64,000 nt of DNA from Siphonodentalium dalli (GCA_032622095.1 CP136066.1:66102278-66166277), one strand, 5' to 3'. Positions 22,501-34,433 are shown, numbered from the stretch's first letter. Numbers and translations are program-made. Notes: generated by a model not told the origin, from the letters alone.

Positions 22501-23460
22501 CAGTTGCTGTAGATTTCTTCGTGGTCTCAGGTTCATTAACAGGCTTCTGGAACCACTCTTGGTTTGTGTTTTCTATTGAGGTTGGAGTAGCTTTACCTAG
22601 AACTATGTTTGGGGGTATAAGATTGTTCATGACATCAGGAACTCGCAGAGTAGATTCAGCTGACACGGTTAAATCTTTCAAACTGAACTTGTACCCGTCT
22701 CCCCTTTGCCATGCAGCCACCTGTGTAGCGTGTAAACTATTCTTGCCATCGAGGGTTGAGTCGCTGATGTCGATGTTATCTCAAGTAAAGTGAACGAACT
22801 TATCGTTCACCAGATTTGGGGGTATTACAGCACCCGTGTTAGGGTCCATTGATTCGACGGTTTTCTCTGCCATAGCTTTGTCGATTTGCAACACATTGTC
22901 ATATGAAACGGTATGCCCAGCTTTGTGAAACAATTGAACAAGGTCTTTCGATCGGGTTGCCTGGTGTAGTGTGCATCCCAATCCAACATGTTTGGGGGTC
23001 CATTGCTTGCCGCCTCTCACACAGTATAGCAAATCTTGAGCCAAACTAAGTATGAGGGTATTTTGCAAATCGCACTCCACTGTAGTATCAGAGTCAAGGG
23101 AAGTGGACCCTCCTAGTAAAATATTTATAAACATGTACAGCGAATCTGGAACAAGTCCTAATTGCACTCTCTCATTCATTTATGTCGAAAAGAATTGTTA
23201 ATTGGCGCTCGTAAGATATCCGATCTCAATTTAAGCGCAACATGCACCATTTCTAACAACTCAGCATCGACGACGTTCATTGAAAAACACTGATCATCAT
23301 CGTTATCATCGTCGCGGTCGTTTGCTTGGAGCAGCATGCCTATGGGAACGTGCTTGAATTTGTGAGGAATAAGTAGTGTTTTTCGCTCATCTATAGGACG
23401 ATTCCGCGTGACCACAAACTCATAGTCACAACTTACAGACTGTTCTATTTTCTCTCGAAA
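19600..23460 (-). pseudogene. CXC-tailed EEADT/HALTG family protein, copy 2 (near full length)
   Basis: About 1,270 residues can be followed on the minus strand. The frame that reaches 23415 and above changes near 23180, then continues to an in-frame TGA (22781..22783) just before DNIDI..STLDGK, then stays open for 834 codons to 20216. A second frame shift at about 20216-20244 leads into the last 214 codons. Motifs in order: STLDGKNSLHATQ (22730-22770), RLGGLHTAMNFLKAIG (about 22170), INYARWGTVYLNEM, LVIDGQALVVGMG (about 20800), DVVFDRYYEDSLK and TRTRRRKG (about 20640-20695), HHEEADTRIIFH (about 20395), ARDTDILILL (about 20320), FHALTGSDITSFFMGRGKK (about 20120), LPPTSDALGFHIKRAH and a terminal CXC-like cysteine cluster CGCSSTCSTSRCGCKK..CTSQCKC (about 19640-19735). 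The aspartate/glutamate set resembles FEN/PIN-like nucleases (inference). The family's role is unknown; it is multicopy and transposon-like. Confidence 0.8.
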
Positions 23461-23516
23461 TGACGGCTCTCCTACTTATAAATGAAGCTGGTATGTCGAC
23501 ATCAGCCCGAGTTGCC

Positions 23517-23616
23517 NNNNNNNNNNNNNNNNNNNNNNNNNNNNNNNNNNNNNNNNNNNNNNNNNNNNNNNNNNNNNNNNNNNNNNNNNNNNNNNNNNNN
23601 NNNNNNNNNNNNNNNN
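23517..23616. other. Assembly gap (100 N)
   Basis: Exactly 100 N, the usual placeholder for a gap of unknown size. It falls just 5' of copy 2 and may hide its N-terminal coding sequence. Confidence 1.
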
Positions 23617-24370
23617 CATTATTCTGGAGGGTGATCTGATGTAGATGTGCAAAATTTGAAACGGCTCAAAGTACATATGATTAAATTAAACCTAGTAATT
23701 GCTCATTTACGTACCAGTGCTATTATATAAATGGAACTCTGTGCATGGTGATATACAATGTCACATAAGAAAGAATATCGCGTTTTTGCAATCCGTTTTC
23801 TAATTAGTCCATGATACTGTAGATTCTGATTATATAAATTCAATACATGCATGTACAGCAATTAATTTTATCTGTTGACATATTATGAAATGAGCAATTA
23901 CTAAGCTTATTTGTATCTATGCACATATGTATGCCACTTGTTGCATATGTTGGAATGATTTATCTGGGAGAAATTTAACCCATGGATCCATAAAGATTAA
24001 TTTATGTATACAAAACCCAACATATTATATGAAATATAATATTTTCATCATTCCATGATCTGTCATGAACTGGATTGGTCACGGATTATCAAAACTCGCT
24101 AAGCCTACGTACTGCTCACTCTCGTCGGTGTCAATTTCTAGCAAAACTGTCAATCAGTTCATTAATAAAATTGCACAGATCCCACAAGAGCCAGCGCATG
24201 GTAAGTTTCTGCTCATTGGAAATTTTCACCAGCAAATATGAGACCGAACATATTAGGAAATTCGCAAGATATCGAGTAATTATTTTAGCATGTTTTGAAT
24301 TGTTGTCAGCCGTATCATCAACGATAAAGAGTGTTTGTGTTTCAATGCCCATCTACTAGTACGATGAATA
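23617..24370. other. No gene recognised
   Basis: AT-rich with short chance frames only. Confidence 0.4.
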
Positions 24371-24860
24371 TTAAAGGTACTCAATCCGTAAAGAGGGTCC
24401 CCATCTCAACATATTCCAACAACAACAATCCGATCAGAGGGTCCTATATTACTATTTCTTTGGCTTTGGGGGGTAACAAATATTTGATTCGAGTCGAGGA
24501 ACCCATCAAACAAAGCTCAGAGTTATTAGATATTGATTTTTGAAATTTGTTATGTTCTCGAGATGAGTACTAATAATTGCCGTCAATTTCGTATCCTGCT
24601 CGAGATTTTTACACCAAAACCCTATTCAAACAGACAAGGATGGATAACTCTAAAATCAAGTGGCAATAAAAACGCAATTTTGACTGAGATCTGGGCCAGA
24701 AGGTATTCCCGATAATGAAAAATAATAGATTTCTAAAATTGATATCTAACAAATCTGAGCTTTGATGGGTGACTTCCCCGACTCGATTCAAATATTTTTG
24801 ACCCCCGAAGCCATTGAAATAGTAATTGAGAGGAGTTTTTATCGGATTGAGTACCTTTAA
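24371..24860. mobile_element. TTAA-flanked foldback element (490 bp)
   Basis: Starts TTAAAGGTACTCAATCCG and ends with the reverse complement of the same word followed by TTAA. The arms remain related for roughly 180 bp (for example TATTACTATTTC..GGCTT, AAATATTTGA.TCGAGTCG, CCATCAAA..AAGCTCAGA). No coding. Its first ten bases TTAAAGGTAC are shared with the MITE at 45044..45545. Confidence 0.85.
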
Positions 24861-26130
24861 ACAGCGGTTTGAAAACTTGCTTTATAAAAAATCTCAGCAT
24901 TTGGTGACAAATCGGAATGGATATGAAGAACGGGGTTTGAGAACGGGGGGGGTGGGGGGGTAATATGTCAGGGACTTTGACAGAAGCCTTCCTTTTTTGG
25001 GGGGTTAAATTGCAACCACCCGTGAACCAATCTGTTTTCCCAACTTGACCAAGTTTCATCTGGTCTCCCATTCGATGCTGAGTTTGAAATCCAACACACT
25101 ACCATTTAACAGCTATAATATAGTCTTTGTAGAAAATAATATAATATACTCTAAATATTACATATCTGTTGGGAACCGAAACTATCCAGACGATCTCAGA
25201 AAGATTTTGCCTGAAATTCAACTTATGATATTGAAAATTCCAAATCTTGAAATTAGTTCACCGCATAATAATGACCAAAACGATACTCATTAGAAATTTG
25301 GAAATGTAAACTATCGAAATGATCTCAAACAGATTTTGCCTAAGATGTTCAACTTATAAAGTTATTGAAAATTTAAAATGTTGAAATTATCTGGGGGGGG
25401 GGGGGGGGGGGGGGGGGTAATACCTCGACCTCTATCGCCACATCCATGTTGCGATCACACTAATTATTTGTTCTAATCCACAACCTCCTAGAGTGGGCAA
25501 TCTTACTGTCATGTCAGGGACAATACGGGTAAGGTTGTCCCGCCCCATTAACTTTGACCAAAATGTTCAACAGTTAGGCATTTCATGACTGACACGACAT
25601 TAATTTAAGTTATTGAAAAGTTTGACAAAAATTGGGGAGTGGTGATAACACCTCAATGTTCAAACCCCTGTCGCCACATCCATTTTTGCACACATTACCA
25701 TATTTATTCCAACCCACATTGTCACAGATATTAAATTCTTACTGTCAGGGGGCGTGCGGACAACGGGGGTGGGGGCTTGACAACAGCATGTTGATAGCAG
25801 ACCGCCTTTCTGTCAAACTGCTCTAAATGTAGGCCTACTGGTTAGAACAACAAACTATTTCAGTGGGGTAGCTTGGTGAGCCCCAAGCCAAGTAATTAAT
25901 TGATATGAATACCTCAGACAAAATATGGGATGGGTAATATTTGTTTATTGGTAAAAAATGCCCCATATGTATCGCCAAAATTATTAAAAATTTCCAAAAG
26001 TTGTGCATGTCGCCACCCCCTGCATGCCGTCACGTCCCACATATCCCCAAAAAGTTAAATTACCCGCCCAATAATATCTAATCATGTCTATTATTGGGGG
26101 GGGGGTGTTCACATTTATGTTTTAGGGACA
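24861..26130. repeat. Degenerate G-run repeat family, several copies
   Basis: Phrases such as GTTATTGAAAA, a G run, AACACCTC and TCGCCACATCC recur near 25390-25450 and 25630-25680, and similar text is found at 42225..42345 and 33670..34050. This is an old dispersed repeat in which the G tract appears to be part of the unit. No coding. Confidence 0.55.
25393..25417 (+). repeat. Poly(G) tract, 25 bases
   Basis: Uninterrupted G run, the longest of about ten G or C homopolymer tracts in the window. Confidence 0.95.
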
Positions 26131-26420
26131 CGCGGCATTTAATACAGTGACAACGTCCATTATGTAGTCATTGGTCGTTTGTGGGGGATGCATCTACACA
26201 CAAATTGACCCCAACCAAATACATAAATCCTAATATTACTCAACGTTACGACTATAGGTCCACACTACAGCTGAAATAATTATTGTGACAGCGTAATAAC
26301 TTCCAACAGCTCCAGTCATGTGAACATTGACACAACGTATCAATATGACGTGTTCTTTGACGTAATCAATGTAAAATGATACGCACGTAATATAAAGTTT
26401 GTAAAATGAAATTATTTTTT

Positions 26421-26458
26421 CACCCACTGACCGACGCGCGAAGCGCGTCCAGTGGGTG
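26421..26458. repeat. Hairpin CACCCACTG..CAGTGGGTG
   Basis: Palindrome with an inner CGCGCGAAGCGCG. The GCG-TTCGC palindrome motif is also seen in the 15291 and 17060 repeats. Confidence 0.75.
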
Positions 26459-27642
26459 TACTATAATCGTAGGACTCATGCGTTTCTGCTGAATTGAACT
26501 AGTGCCTATGCGTTTCTGCTGAGCTGCACTGACGTTTGATCGCAAAATAAAATTATAATCACTATCAAAGCACACCTTTGGATAACACCGTCATAAACAG
26601 TGACATATTATGATGTTGAGCTCGTATCATCAATAAAATTAGAGTTATAACTTATAAAACTAAGAATTACTGCTAAAGTATTTCAACCAATTGAGTAACT
26701 AGATTCAGGTTGAACTGGAACTTGAGAACTTTTTAATTTCAACCAATTGAAATGTCGTTGAGAGTGGAAAGGGTTAAGGTTGGGAAGCAACGCAAATGAC
26801 GTCACCGTAAACAAGGCTCGTCAAAATCAAATCGTACACTGCAAAAAATAATTTCCTATAAACGCGTTTAATTAAAAACACCTGAGAGACACACTTATAA
26901 GACATGTGGTCTGTTTTAGTAAAAACACACGTGTTTTATAATTAAAGCACCAGTGTTTATATAAAAACATGTCACAGTGTTTTATAATAAGCACTCCATC
27001 CAATTATGAATAAACACCAGTGTTTATATAAAAACACGTCATAGTGTTTTAAAATCAACACTCTATCCGATTATGAATAAACACTAGTGTTTATATTAAA
27101 ACATGTCATAGCGTTTTATAATAAACACACAACGTGTTGATTTTCCAGACACACTTTATAAACACTATGACGTGTTTATTATTATGAAAATAAAACACCC
27201 GATGTGTTTATAAATATTTTATTCTCAAAAACAAATTTCGGTACAATTCAACAAATTTTTCAACATCATCTTCAAAATGATCATTGGTTAACTAGTGTTT
27301 CGATTTGTCGTCAATTTGATAAGAACACAAATGTTCTTAAACTCATGGAACTAGGTTGTTTCGAACTAGTTCGATGTGATCCTCGTGCATGTGCATGCAA
27401 ATAACTGGTCGACGTTGAATGAAAGTTCGACTTTGTATTATGTAGAATATTATATACATTTAGAATTAAAGATGGATTTGTTCGCGGAGATTAAGATTTA
27501 TTTACATTTGACTATAATTATTATTAATAGTCATTTTTGAATCGACCTCGGCTTGTTTCTTAACACTTTCACGACGGGAGCTGTGCTGTTGCAGCATTAA
27601 AGATAATGTGCCATTGATTCTCTTACTTATGTGAGTCTCTCA

Positions 27643-27770
27643 CGGGGAGCATCGCATATATAAGACAATGCATTGGCTTACAAGATCAATATTGATTGGC
27701 CAATGTATTATCTTGTATATGCGAGGCTCTCTATATGGGAGACTCGCATATATAAGAGAATGCATTGGAA
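27643..27770. repeat. Palindromic TATATAAGA-CAATGCATTGG segment
   Basis: Carries GACTCGCATATATAAGAGAA and CCAATG words in inverted pairs, clearly related to the inner palindrome of the MITE at 13967..14420. Nested within 26837..29726. Confidence 0.75.
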
Positions 27771-29136
27771 TATGGTTTTTGCAAAATTTTAGGAAGCTCC
27801 AGTCATGGAATTAGGGTAAAAACCATAAATGACTCAAATGTCCTATAATGGCACGAGTCTTTGGTTTCTTGTAAATCCATATTATACTATTTAAAGTCAC
27901 GTGGTTTCTGATAAATCCATCGTGAGAATATTAAAAGTCACGTGGTTTCTTTTAATCCAATGCTGTGAATTAAAAAATGTTCTGATAAATAATGTGTATA
28001 TTGTTCCTGATATAATCCAGTGATTCTTTATGTGTAGTCCAATGCCGTGCAGTTCCATACACTGTATATCTAGTTATACGGTATAGACCATATTGTATGT
28101 TGAACTTCTATATATATATATATCCTATATTTCGTCGTATGTAGAATCCATGTATATCCCGTATAATGGCTCTGAATCCCATATTTGGGACCATCTCCGA
28201 GGTTTTGGAGAGAAGTGATATTTTAATCTTCTGGCTCTGTTTTGAGCACAAGATGACTGATCATCAGATCACGGATGGAATCTCTGTGCACGGAAAGCTT
28301 GTGTTTCAGTTTATCACTGCATGCTCTTCATAATATTTATATCATGGTTTCAAATCTCAGCTCGTGCCGTTATACAACTCGTGTGCTCCGTCAGTCCTCC
28401 ATTTGTGTATACTAACTGCGTAATATCTTGCCAGTTCCTTAACTTTCCCGTCTCCTGTAATATTGCCTGGTCATTCAGAATCCTGAAACAATGAAGATTT
28501 AAAATTAATTAATTAAACTTTAGTGAAAATATCTGAAAAGCAAACAGCAACTTAGATCATTCGTATATATAGCGGCATATTATAAACCGTTTAATACGGA
28601 TACTTGTTGATATTCTGACTTGTGTTGATAGCGAACTTTATAACATTGAACAACTAATGCAGGGAACATTGAATTGATTAATACACGGAAATTTTTCATC
28701 ATTGTAAGAGACGCAAATCAAAATCGCTCACCAAAGTCACTTAAATCATGCAATCGCGAGCTTGGACATTCACCAACCGGTACGTGCAAGACAGATACAT
28801 AATATACGGTCAGTAATAATGATTTTAGAATAAAGGGTTTGAAACTTATGTGCCGCTTTAAATTTTGCTTTACCACTGGTGAGACCAGCCCCCAAAACGG
28901 ATTCTATATTCTTGCAACTCAAAAAGATACACGCGTAACTGACAGAGTTTGAGATTTAGATAGTGTCACCCTATCCATTTCAGATGACATGCACATATAC
29001 AATATAGCCTTTACATTTCGATATAGATCGATTATAACTGCATTACTTCTTGCTAATATAGATATAAACTTACCTCAATTTCACGATACCACAAAATCCA
29101 AAGAAGACTGTTATTCTATGAAGAATTGATTGAACA

Positions 29137-29508
29137 TTGAGTTATAAACATCACATACAAATAGATACAGTAAACAGACACAATGCAGGGTGTGATTTAA
29201 ATGAGGCCAAAATTAACTGGCTTTCCATGGGTGGTAACTTAGCACAGATGTTATTCCATCCAAAGGTCACCGAATTCTACCATATCAATGGTATTGTATT
29301 ACACCCAGCAGACTATTTGATAGACAAATCACAGCATGATACATGTCGGGGAAGTCGCTCGCGCGTAGTCATAAACGGTGGCGTTTATGACTTACATCAA
29401 TATATAAACGCTGGCGTTTTATACCATACGCAACAAGTGCAATTAGCCATACATATTTGTCTAAGAACATTTATTACCACATATATTTATTTTAAAATTA
29501 ATTTGTAG
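29137..29508 (+). CDS. Unrecognised 123-codon ORF within the 2.9-kb TIR element
   Basis: Opens shortly inside the right end of the 26837..29726 element. The peptide has no motif I recognise, and the C-terminal part is hydrophobic and beta-rich. The ATG is only a candidate. It may be a remnant of an element-encoded protein or chance. No upstream regulatory signal could be assigned. Confidence 0.2.
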   Translation: MSYKHHIQIDTVNRHNAGCDLNEAKINWLSMGGNLAQMLFHPKVTEFYHINGIVLHPADYLIDKSQHDTCRGSRSRVVINGGVYDLHQYINAGVLYHTQQVQLAIHICLRTFITTYIYFKINL

Positions 29509-29726
29509 TTGAATTAATAAATTGGACAATTGTATTCAGATTTTAAATTACAGTGCTGCACTGTCGAAGATAGTAATGCAACTGTTTAAAACATGTCGAG
29601 TGTTTTATTATAAACACTAGCGATTTCATATTTTACAAATAAACACATGATCCGTATATTTTATAAACACTACCAATTTTAATAAAACATGTGACACGTT
29701 TATATATCTTCAAATTTTTAGCAGTG

Positions 29727-30175
29727 TACACACGTACATGTACGCTTCGTCTCGGAAGCTGATTTAAATTCATTCATTTGGACTGTTTCTGTGTCCTAAG
29801 ATATTAAAAACTTGCGAGATATCTTTGAATGTGCTTAGGGAGGATTGTTTTTATATCTAATTTTATTGGATTTACCTCCCAAAAAGGTGAGTTTCAGGCC
29901 TGCATTTGTTCAATGTGTTGTCAATCTGATTCTGACAGTGACAGCGCTCGTCTGCAACTGGCTGAATTTGCATGTTTGAAGCAAACGTTTTCTCCACTAA
30001 AATTCTCCCAAAATGCACCATAATCTGTCAAATTCTCTCAATTTTTCTATCTAAATACATCTTAGCTTTTGTTAGGATCGGATCTCCCCCGTCAAGAAAG
30101 CGATATCTTGACCAAAACGACACTTAGGAAAATGATTGTTAAATTTGTTTACGGCAAATTACGCTGGTTTACGCT
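29727..30175. other. No gene recognised
   Basis: Between the TIR element and the 177-bp array. The one short frame (29829..30023) is unremarkable. Confidence 0.4.
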
Positions 30176-30713
30176 GGATTTTTATCATCGAAAAAAATCA
30201 ATTTCTTCCATCTAAAAGATAATTACGTGCTGAACCCTGCCGTTTTAGGAATATATAAGTATTCCACGCAGAAACACCGACTCTCAGCTTAAAATTTTGA
30301 AAAATAACAGTTTTATCGACATAAATAGATTTGAATGGGACAATCCCATGTTAAAATTTATCATCGAAAAAAATTCATTTCTTCCATCTAAAACATAATT
30401 ACGTAATGGAGCCTGGTATTTTAGGAATATATAAGAATTCCACGCAGATATACCAAGTCTCAGCTTAAAATTTTGAAAAATAAGAGTTTTATGGACATAA
30501 ATCGTTTTGAATGGCAAATCCTATATTAAAATTTATCATCGAAAAAAAATTCTTTCTCCCATCTAGAACATAATTACGTGCTGGCACCTGTCATTTTAGG
30601 AATATATAAGAATTTCACGCAGACACACCAAGTCTCAGCTTAAAATTTTGAAAAATAAGAATTTTATGGACATAAATCGATTTGAATGGGAAATCATGTG
30701 TTAAATAAATTTT
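30176..30713 (+). repeat. Tandem array, 3 units of about 177 bp
   Basis: Units begin at about 30178, 30357 and 30533 with TTTATCATCGAAAAAAA. Each contains TCTTCCATCTA, AGGAATATATAAG, CACGCAGA and CTCAGCTTAAAATTTTG. The spacing is 176-178 bp. Short satellite-like array. Confidence 0.9.
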
Positions 30714-31017
30714 AGGGCCCTGCGAATGTTTTCTGATGTGCTCCATATTGGACACCAGGGAACATATTTGACAATTTCTACCTGATAATTGTGCGACAGT
30801 ACAGTCGCATTACTGTTTACGTCAACATTGGTCACTAACACTCGACAAATTTATTTCGGTCTATTTATTTCGGTCTATCGTATCAACGGTGAACCCCTAT
30901 CTTACTTACTTACTTCTTCTTCTCTACGCCCGTGTACGAGCAACCTCAATATGAGTATTAAAATAATCATCACCTTCCAATTTAGTGAGTTTATATACAG
31001 TAGTTGATCTAAAAATA
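30714..31017. other. No gene; start of the 300-bp repeat family
   Basis: Includes GCGACAGTACAGTCGCATTA near 30791, similar to the units at 31630 and 31923. Confidence 0.4.
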
Positions 31018-31452
31018 CTAATTGACATTTTGTTGCTGTGTATATGACTGGGAACTGTGTTGTAGTTTCATAGAATTCTTCTGCTCTTTCATAAGTAACA
31101 GCTTATTGTACCTCTCGATATGTAGCGCATAGCATAACCTGGAAGTATGGAACTGCAGCTGGGTGATGTCTTTGGAGTTATGAATATCTTCAGATAGATT
31201 GGACACATGTAGACTATGATCTAGTATGACATCCATTTTGGAGTCTTCAGACAAGTCGGTGTAGTTGACAGCAAATTCAGCAATCAATTCGTCCTCAATA
31301 TGTGGTAAAGTTCGATTTCTGACTTCATTCAGGGCTGGACATCTTATCAGAAAGTGCTGTCTGTTTTCATCTATCGTATTAACTGCATATCCAATTATCC
31401 ACATGTAACCAACCCAACCTCTAATCCTGGTCCAATGTATTACTTTTTTCAT
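31018..31452 (-). pseudogene. LINE ORF2 C-terminal remnant
   Basis: The 144-codon frame contains ENRQHFLIRCPALNEVRNRT, matching the C-terminal HFLxxCPAL..R region downstream of the RT in jockey/CR1-like ORF2 proteins. The preceding cysteine pairs of that region are not visible and no RT is adjacent. Truncated fragment. Confidence 0.6.
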
Positions 31453-32110
31453 TGGTATAGTCGAGTTATGTACATATTTTTATCATGTGATCAATACTTA
31501 TGTGTATGGTATTACGTGTACTATGCCGTATACGTATATCAATTGCTATTCCTTTCTATATAATTCTGGTGCCATCTATAGAGATAGAGTTAATTTCAGA
31601 CCCCCCCCCCCCTTAAATTTTATACAATTGTCGCTACAGTACAGTCACGATTCGTTACATGGCAACATTGATCGCTATAGCTCTACTAATTTATGTCAGT
31701 TCATCGTATGAACTCCTTTTACTCCATATAACCAACCCAACATCTAATCCCAGCCCAAATTATTATGTTTCTTTTCATCGGTATTGTTGTGTTAGATACA
31801 TATTTTATAATTTGATTCTAATTTGCATTGTACCACTATAGAAGTCGATAAATAACTATTCTGGCACTATATAGAGATAACTACTAGTAAGTTTCTGACA
31901 CCCCCTCTATTTTATAGCCTTGTCGCAACAATAGAGTTGAGATGCATAATATATCAACATTGGTCATTATCGCTCTTCAAATCTATATCGGTATCAACCC
32001 ATATTTTCCCGTATCGCCCACCCCATCCCAAGTTTTTCATTTGTATTATAGACTTGTTACATATACATTTTATCATTTGATACTGATTTGTATTCTGTAT
32101 TTCTCTTCTG
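31385..32110 (+). repeat. Degenerate tandem repeat, unit about 300 bp
   Basis: AACCAACCCAAC.TCTAATCC near 31410 and 31728, GTCGC.ACA.TA near 31630 and 31923, and CATTTTATCATTTGAT-like words recur at similar spacing. It includes a C run at 31603. Confidence 0.6.
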
Positions 32111-32282
32111 TTCAACAATGCCAAAATCATAACGGTGCAATGCCTTGTAACTTTTGCTTCAACATGCCGAGTTCCGCTGCAGACGATACAAAATTGACAA
32201 CATTTCGAAATGTAAACAGGCTTCAAACTCACCAAAAAACAAAGGTCCCAAGTCAAGGTCCAAAATCCCCAACACACTGATG

Positions 32283-32447
32283 TGAGGTATAATGATAACT
32301 CCATCTAAATAACCAATATAAGGATGGAGGTTTAACGATAACCCCATCCACATAACCAATATAAGGATGTGAGGTTTAATGATAACCCCATCCGCATAAC
32401 CAATATAAGGATGTGAGGTTAATTATAACTCCATCCACATAACTAAT
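32283..32447 (+). repeat. Tandem array, unit 43-44 bp, nearly 4 units
   Basis: AACCAATATAAGGATG at 32311, 32354 and 32398, each with a GAGGTTTAATGATAACCCCA-like unit body. Confidence 0.95.
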
Positions 32448-32784
32448 AAATATGTCTGAAAATTAAACAAAAAAATTAAATTCCATGATGGCGTCCAATA
32501 TGGACTACCAGGTACCTTATAAATTCTGCTCCAAAAACATGTATTTTGAATATATGGATGTTTATGGGGAGAAACCGATTATTTCAATGCCATTTTAATT
32601 CACTTGGTGCCAAAACCCGACCTACATGTACGGGATCGCGTTTTGCGCGCGACTGTATCTTCAGCATATGTGCATCTTTAATAAGCCAACAATTGGAATC
32701 CCAATAGAGAAGATTGGCGTGGGTCCCTTGCGCATAGACATCATTGATGATCTCTATGGGAATCAATATTGACATTTAATAGAC

Positions 32785-33210
32785 AATTTCGATTAACCGC
32801 AATAACTTAAGGAATCTCTAATTGCGCTTAAGCCCAATGAGAATGCAATTAGACATTCCTTATTACGCTTAACCGCAATTACTTCCCATTGCACTTAAAA
32901 CAAATTAATATCTCTCTCAATAGATCACCCTTCTGCAAATAGTAGAATAATCCTATATTTGTTCCACCCATTGTGCCATGGAGATGGACTACATCACCTG
33001 AATTATAAGGAGTTTATGTACGGTACTATATATAATATATTATTCCTTAAGAGATTCATTATTGGGCTTTATCAGCGCAATTTGAATATTCTTCATTGCA
33101 CTTAAGCGCAATTAAATATTCCCTTATTGCGCTTAAGCACAATAGAGATTCCCTTATTCCCTTATTGAGCTTATAAGCGCAATAAGGAATATCCCTCTTG
33201 CGTTTAATTA
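32785..33210. repeat. CTTAAG-rich palindrome cluster
   Basis: Many alternating and inverted copies of ATTGCGCTTAAGC and TTATTGCGCTTAAGC. The same word type dominates 43550..44070. Confidence 0.8.
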
Positions 33211-33339
33211 AGAAAAAAAGTTATAATTGTATTGTAACTATTGGTTTGTCCTTTAATATTTCCATACATCATGCCCACATATATTATAAAAGAATAGTAC
33301 TATTATTATTAATAGTGCTCGTAGTAGTTAATACCACCT

Positions 33340-34234
33340 TACCGTCAATATTCTAGCATGGTTAGTTTCAAAATCACAACGTTAATTGTTATTACTATTT
33401 GTGTGTAGTGTATATGTACATCAGTCATCAATTGAGAAACTTAAGCACAGCCTGGTTGAATATCAACCATATATGGTGGGTTATTCTCACATTCAAGCTG
33501 TTGGTGTCATTCATGTTATTTTGCAATGCGAAGAGGTAGACCCCCCCCCCCCCAATAGCTTATCAATACCACTCAGGACAGTGGGTGTTTTTCCTCAATT
33601 AATTGAATTTATTGTTTGTAACTATGGGTGTATGCCAATTGCTGGGCAGCGGATCGCGTTTCAAACCCCTGTGACGTGAGTCATTGTAGAACAAAGTTGA
33701 CAATTTCATGTCTGACACATCATTACTTGGTAACTTTAAGTACGTGTTTTCATTGTCTGATTTTCCAACAATCAGTAGGAATATTTTTGTTTACACCTCC
33801 GGTATCATATTTTTAAAACTTTTAGACTTTAGTAAAAATTGTTGTCTGACATGAACACCATTTTGGAAATGTTCCAGTCTTATTCAGTTTGGAAATTGCC
33901 AACAGTTGAAAAGCCTGGGTGCCGGTTGGAAAGTTTCAATGCAAGGCGGGGGGGGGGGTGCAAATTGAAATTCGCGAAGGAGTTTGGTGTCTGGTTCAAG
34001 AGGAAATTCAACGTTGACACACCATAACAAAGACCATGTAGCCACGTCACTGATTCGGAGACCATAAATAGGTACACGTACATATTTCAGAAACTAAAAA
34101 CTTCCCCGGGAATCATACTCGAAAGAGCAGATATACCCTTTCACACCTCAATATAAGCCCCCCTCCGATTAAGTATGTACTGCATGGTAATCACACAAGA
34201 ATGGCCTGGTTGACAGAATATTGATACATTGGCG
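33340..34234. repeat. Degenerate repeat with C and G runs
   Basis: Contains a C run near 33540 and a G run near 33950 plus the ACAAAGACCATGTAGCCACG-like tail of the G-run family. The frames at 33386..33679 and 33839..34027 are not recognised as genes. Confidence 0.4.
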
Positions 34235-34433
34235 CCATATGCTCTGGTAAGTACTTTCCATTGTCATTTGCCAGCTGTTTTAAATGTTTCGCAGAGAAGT
34301 GAAACGAACGCTCTTTATTTATAACATATATCAGGAATATATAGACTAACACGGAACGCTCCGTGTAAATAGCTGATTTTTGGTTGGGACCCAAACATCG
34401 TGTTCAAACTTGTATTTGTTATGACTTCAATGC
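34235..34433 (-). repeat. Second copy of the 3598..3795 repeat
   Basis: Same ordered blocks as 3598..3795. AACGCTCTTT at 34307 and a damaged second copy at 34355. It directly abuts the left end of the 3.1-kb TIR element. Confidence 0.7.

Larger units (their letters stand above)
26837..29726. mobile_element. 2.9-kb TIR element starting CACTGC
   Basis: Left end CACTGCAAAAAATAATTT and right end AAATTTTTAGCAGTG are inverted, and both flanks carry TA (CGTA before, TACAC after), suggesting a TA target duplication. Inside both ends lie many copies of an AAACACTRGTGTTTATA-like subterminal palindrome (26930-27220 and 29580-29700). Short frames near each end (27204..27404 and 29137..29508) are unrecognised. 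No transposase is visible, so it appears non-autonomous. Confidence 0.75.

Noticed and set aside
22377-22793. Open frame on the plus strand opposite copy 2 (also 20937..21551)
   Set aside because: Shadows of the minus-strand coding sequence with no family motifs.
32283-32447. CRISPR-like array
   Set aside because: Units are contiguous 43-44 bp with no unique spacers, and the genome is eukaryotic.
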